NCBI GenBank assembly: GCA_029987235.1
Contig: DALTWF010000051.1
Location: forward strand, 1-7,521
DNA: 7,521 nucleotides
Reading direction: 5' to 3'
From: Methanocorpusculum sp.
GTDB taxonomy: Archaea > Halobacteriota > Methanomicrobia > Methanomicrobiales > Methanocorpusculaceae
Shown: positions 6,814 through 7,521 of the stretch, in pieces
Numbering within the stretch: the first letter of the stretch is position 1
How the letters are laid out: every line of letters starts with the position of its first letter
Notes under the pieces: generated by a model
Databases searched by the model: none
What the model was told of the DNA's origin: nothing
Seen by the model: only the letters and a program-made list of their open reading frames with translations
Made by a program: the position numbers and the translations under genes

Positions 6814-7444
6814 AATCTGTGGTACAGCATCATTTGCAGATTTAAAATGCGCAATTGATGCGGGTGCAGATGCAGTTGGATTTCTGGTTGGTATGCCGGA
6901 TAGCATAGAAGACGCAGTGTCGACCGAACTTGCGCGCGCAATGATTTCATCACTGCCGCCGTTTGTGACACCCGTTGCAGTAACACATCTGCAAAAAACA
7001 GATGAACTTATCCGCATTGTGAAGGAAACAGGATGTTCAGCACTTCAGATTCAAAATGAGATTGAGCCAAAGGATATTTTCACAATCAAAAAAGTGCTGC
7101 CGTATCTAAAAATAATCAAAGCGATTCATATTACCAGTAGAGAGTGTATTGATAATGCTATTCTTTTTGCCAAATATGCCGATACACTGATTCTTGACAC
7201 AAAGGCAAACGGCAAAATCGGTGGAACAGGAATTACACACGACTGGAACATCAGTGCAGAAATAGTTGAAAAGGTATCTGTTCCGGTTATTTTAGCCGGC
7301 GGGCTGACACCGGAAAATCTCACAGAAGCAATCGAAACTGTTCATCCGTTTGCAGTTGATGTGCATACCGGAGTAAAAAAGAGCGGGGTGCGCGATGCTG
7401 AGAAAACGTGCCGGTTTGTTGAAACCGCACATAATTCTGAATAA
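6803..7444 (+). CDS. trpF: TrpF-like phosphoribosylanthranilate isomerase with altered substrate pocket
   Basis: Canonical TrpF performs an Amadori rearrangement of phosphoribosylanthranilate in tryptophan synthesis. This 213-residue TIM-barrel protein keeps the fold signatures KICG (4-7) with catalytic Cys6, GADAVGF (21-27), LPPFVTPVAV (51-60), LILDTKANGKIGGTGITHDW (129-148) with catalytic Asp132, VILAGGLTPEN (162-172) and the terminal AVDVHTGV (184-191). Several normally strict positions differ. The region matching the KSKRY loop of Thermotoga TrpF reads DSIED, so the carboxylate-binding Arg is replaced by acidic residues. VQLHG is LQIQN, and VDVSSGVE is VDVHTGVK. The reading frame is clean and shows no sign of decay. 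GAGGT (6793-6797) sits 5 bases before the ATG, inside trm5, which it overlaps by 11 bases. No other trp gene is present. It may be a divergent true TrpF or an isomerase for another phosphosugar compound. The family call is firm; the substrate is not. Confidence 0.8.
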   Translation: MKCKICGTASFADLKCAIDAGADAVGFLVGMPDSIEDAVSTELARAMISSLPPFVTPVAVTHLQKTDELIRIVKETGCSALQIQNEIEPKDIFTIKKVLPYLKIIKAIHITSRECIDNAILFAKYADTLILDTKANGKIGGTGITHDWNISAEIVEKVSVPVILAGGLTPENLTEAIETVHPFAVDVHTGVKKSGVRDAEKTCRFVETAHNSE

Positions 7445-7449
7445 TTCAA

Positions 7450-7468
7450 GTTTTTTAAAACAGTTTAA
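7450..7468 (+). terminator. T-run and small AT hairpin after the thi operon
   Basis: Six T residues (7451-7456) begin 6 bases after the last stop codon, which suits archaeal termination at U-runs. TTAAA (7455-7459) and TTTAA (7464-7468) could form a weak stem. The rest of the window to 7521 is AT-rich with no recognisable gene and may lead into the next gene's promoter. Confidence 0.35.
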
Positions 7469-7521
7469 TTCAGTCGCTTACGCTATTTGGTTAAAACTTA
7501 GAAGAAACAAACTTACAAAAG

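Noticed and set aside
7469..7521. Small gene or tRNA at the right edge
   Set aside because: No cloverleaf pattern and no supported open frame; only AT-rich spacer is visible.

Overview
The window looks like a piece of a methanogenic archaeal chromosome, probably from the order Methanomicrobiales and possibly a Methanocorpusculum relative. The evidence is a class I (archaeal/eukaryotic type) HMG-CoA reductase for isoprenoid lipid synthesis, an archaeal Trm5-type tRNA methyltransferase, an S-layer-like membrane-anchored surface protein beside an FtsX-type permease, and moderate GC with GGAG-type ribosome binding sites. The order and genus are inferences from general resemblance; no search was run. 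No mobile element, CRISPR array, rRNA or tRNA was seen, and coding density is very high.

Left block (128-3209, + strand): three genes that read as one cell-surface export or envelope unit. They are a secreted protein with beta-sandwich-like repeats and a C-terminal anchor, a MacB/FtsX-type ABC permease overlapping it by 4 bases, and a Yip1-family five-helix membrane protein 14 bases further on. No ATP-binding subunit is present, although the permease keeps the segment that normally contacts one.

Middle (3211-4404, - strand): HMG-CoA reductase, the committed mevalonate enzyme. It converges on the Yip1 gene with one base between the two stop codons, and diverges from the next operon across a 66-base spacer that must hold both promoters.

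Right block (4471-7444, + strand): four overlapping genes, thiM - thiE - trm5 - trpF-like. ThiM phosphorylates the salvaged thiazole alcohol, and ThiE joins the thiazole phosphate to the pyrimidine diphosphate to give thiamine phosphate. Trm5 makes m1G37 in tRNA. The last gene has the TrpF fold, catalytic Cys and Asp, but has lost several residues that canonical TrpF uses to hold its substrate. Overlaps of 4, 11 and 11 bases imply a single co-translated message. A T-run follows the last stop.

The observations most worth following are the TrpF-like protein with an altered substrate pocket in a thiamine/tRNA operon, the permease without an ATPase, and the compact shared promoter region between hmgA and thiM.
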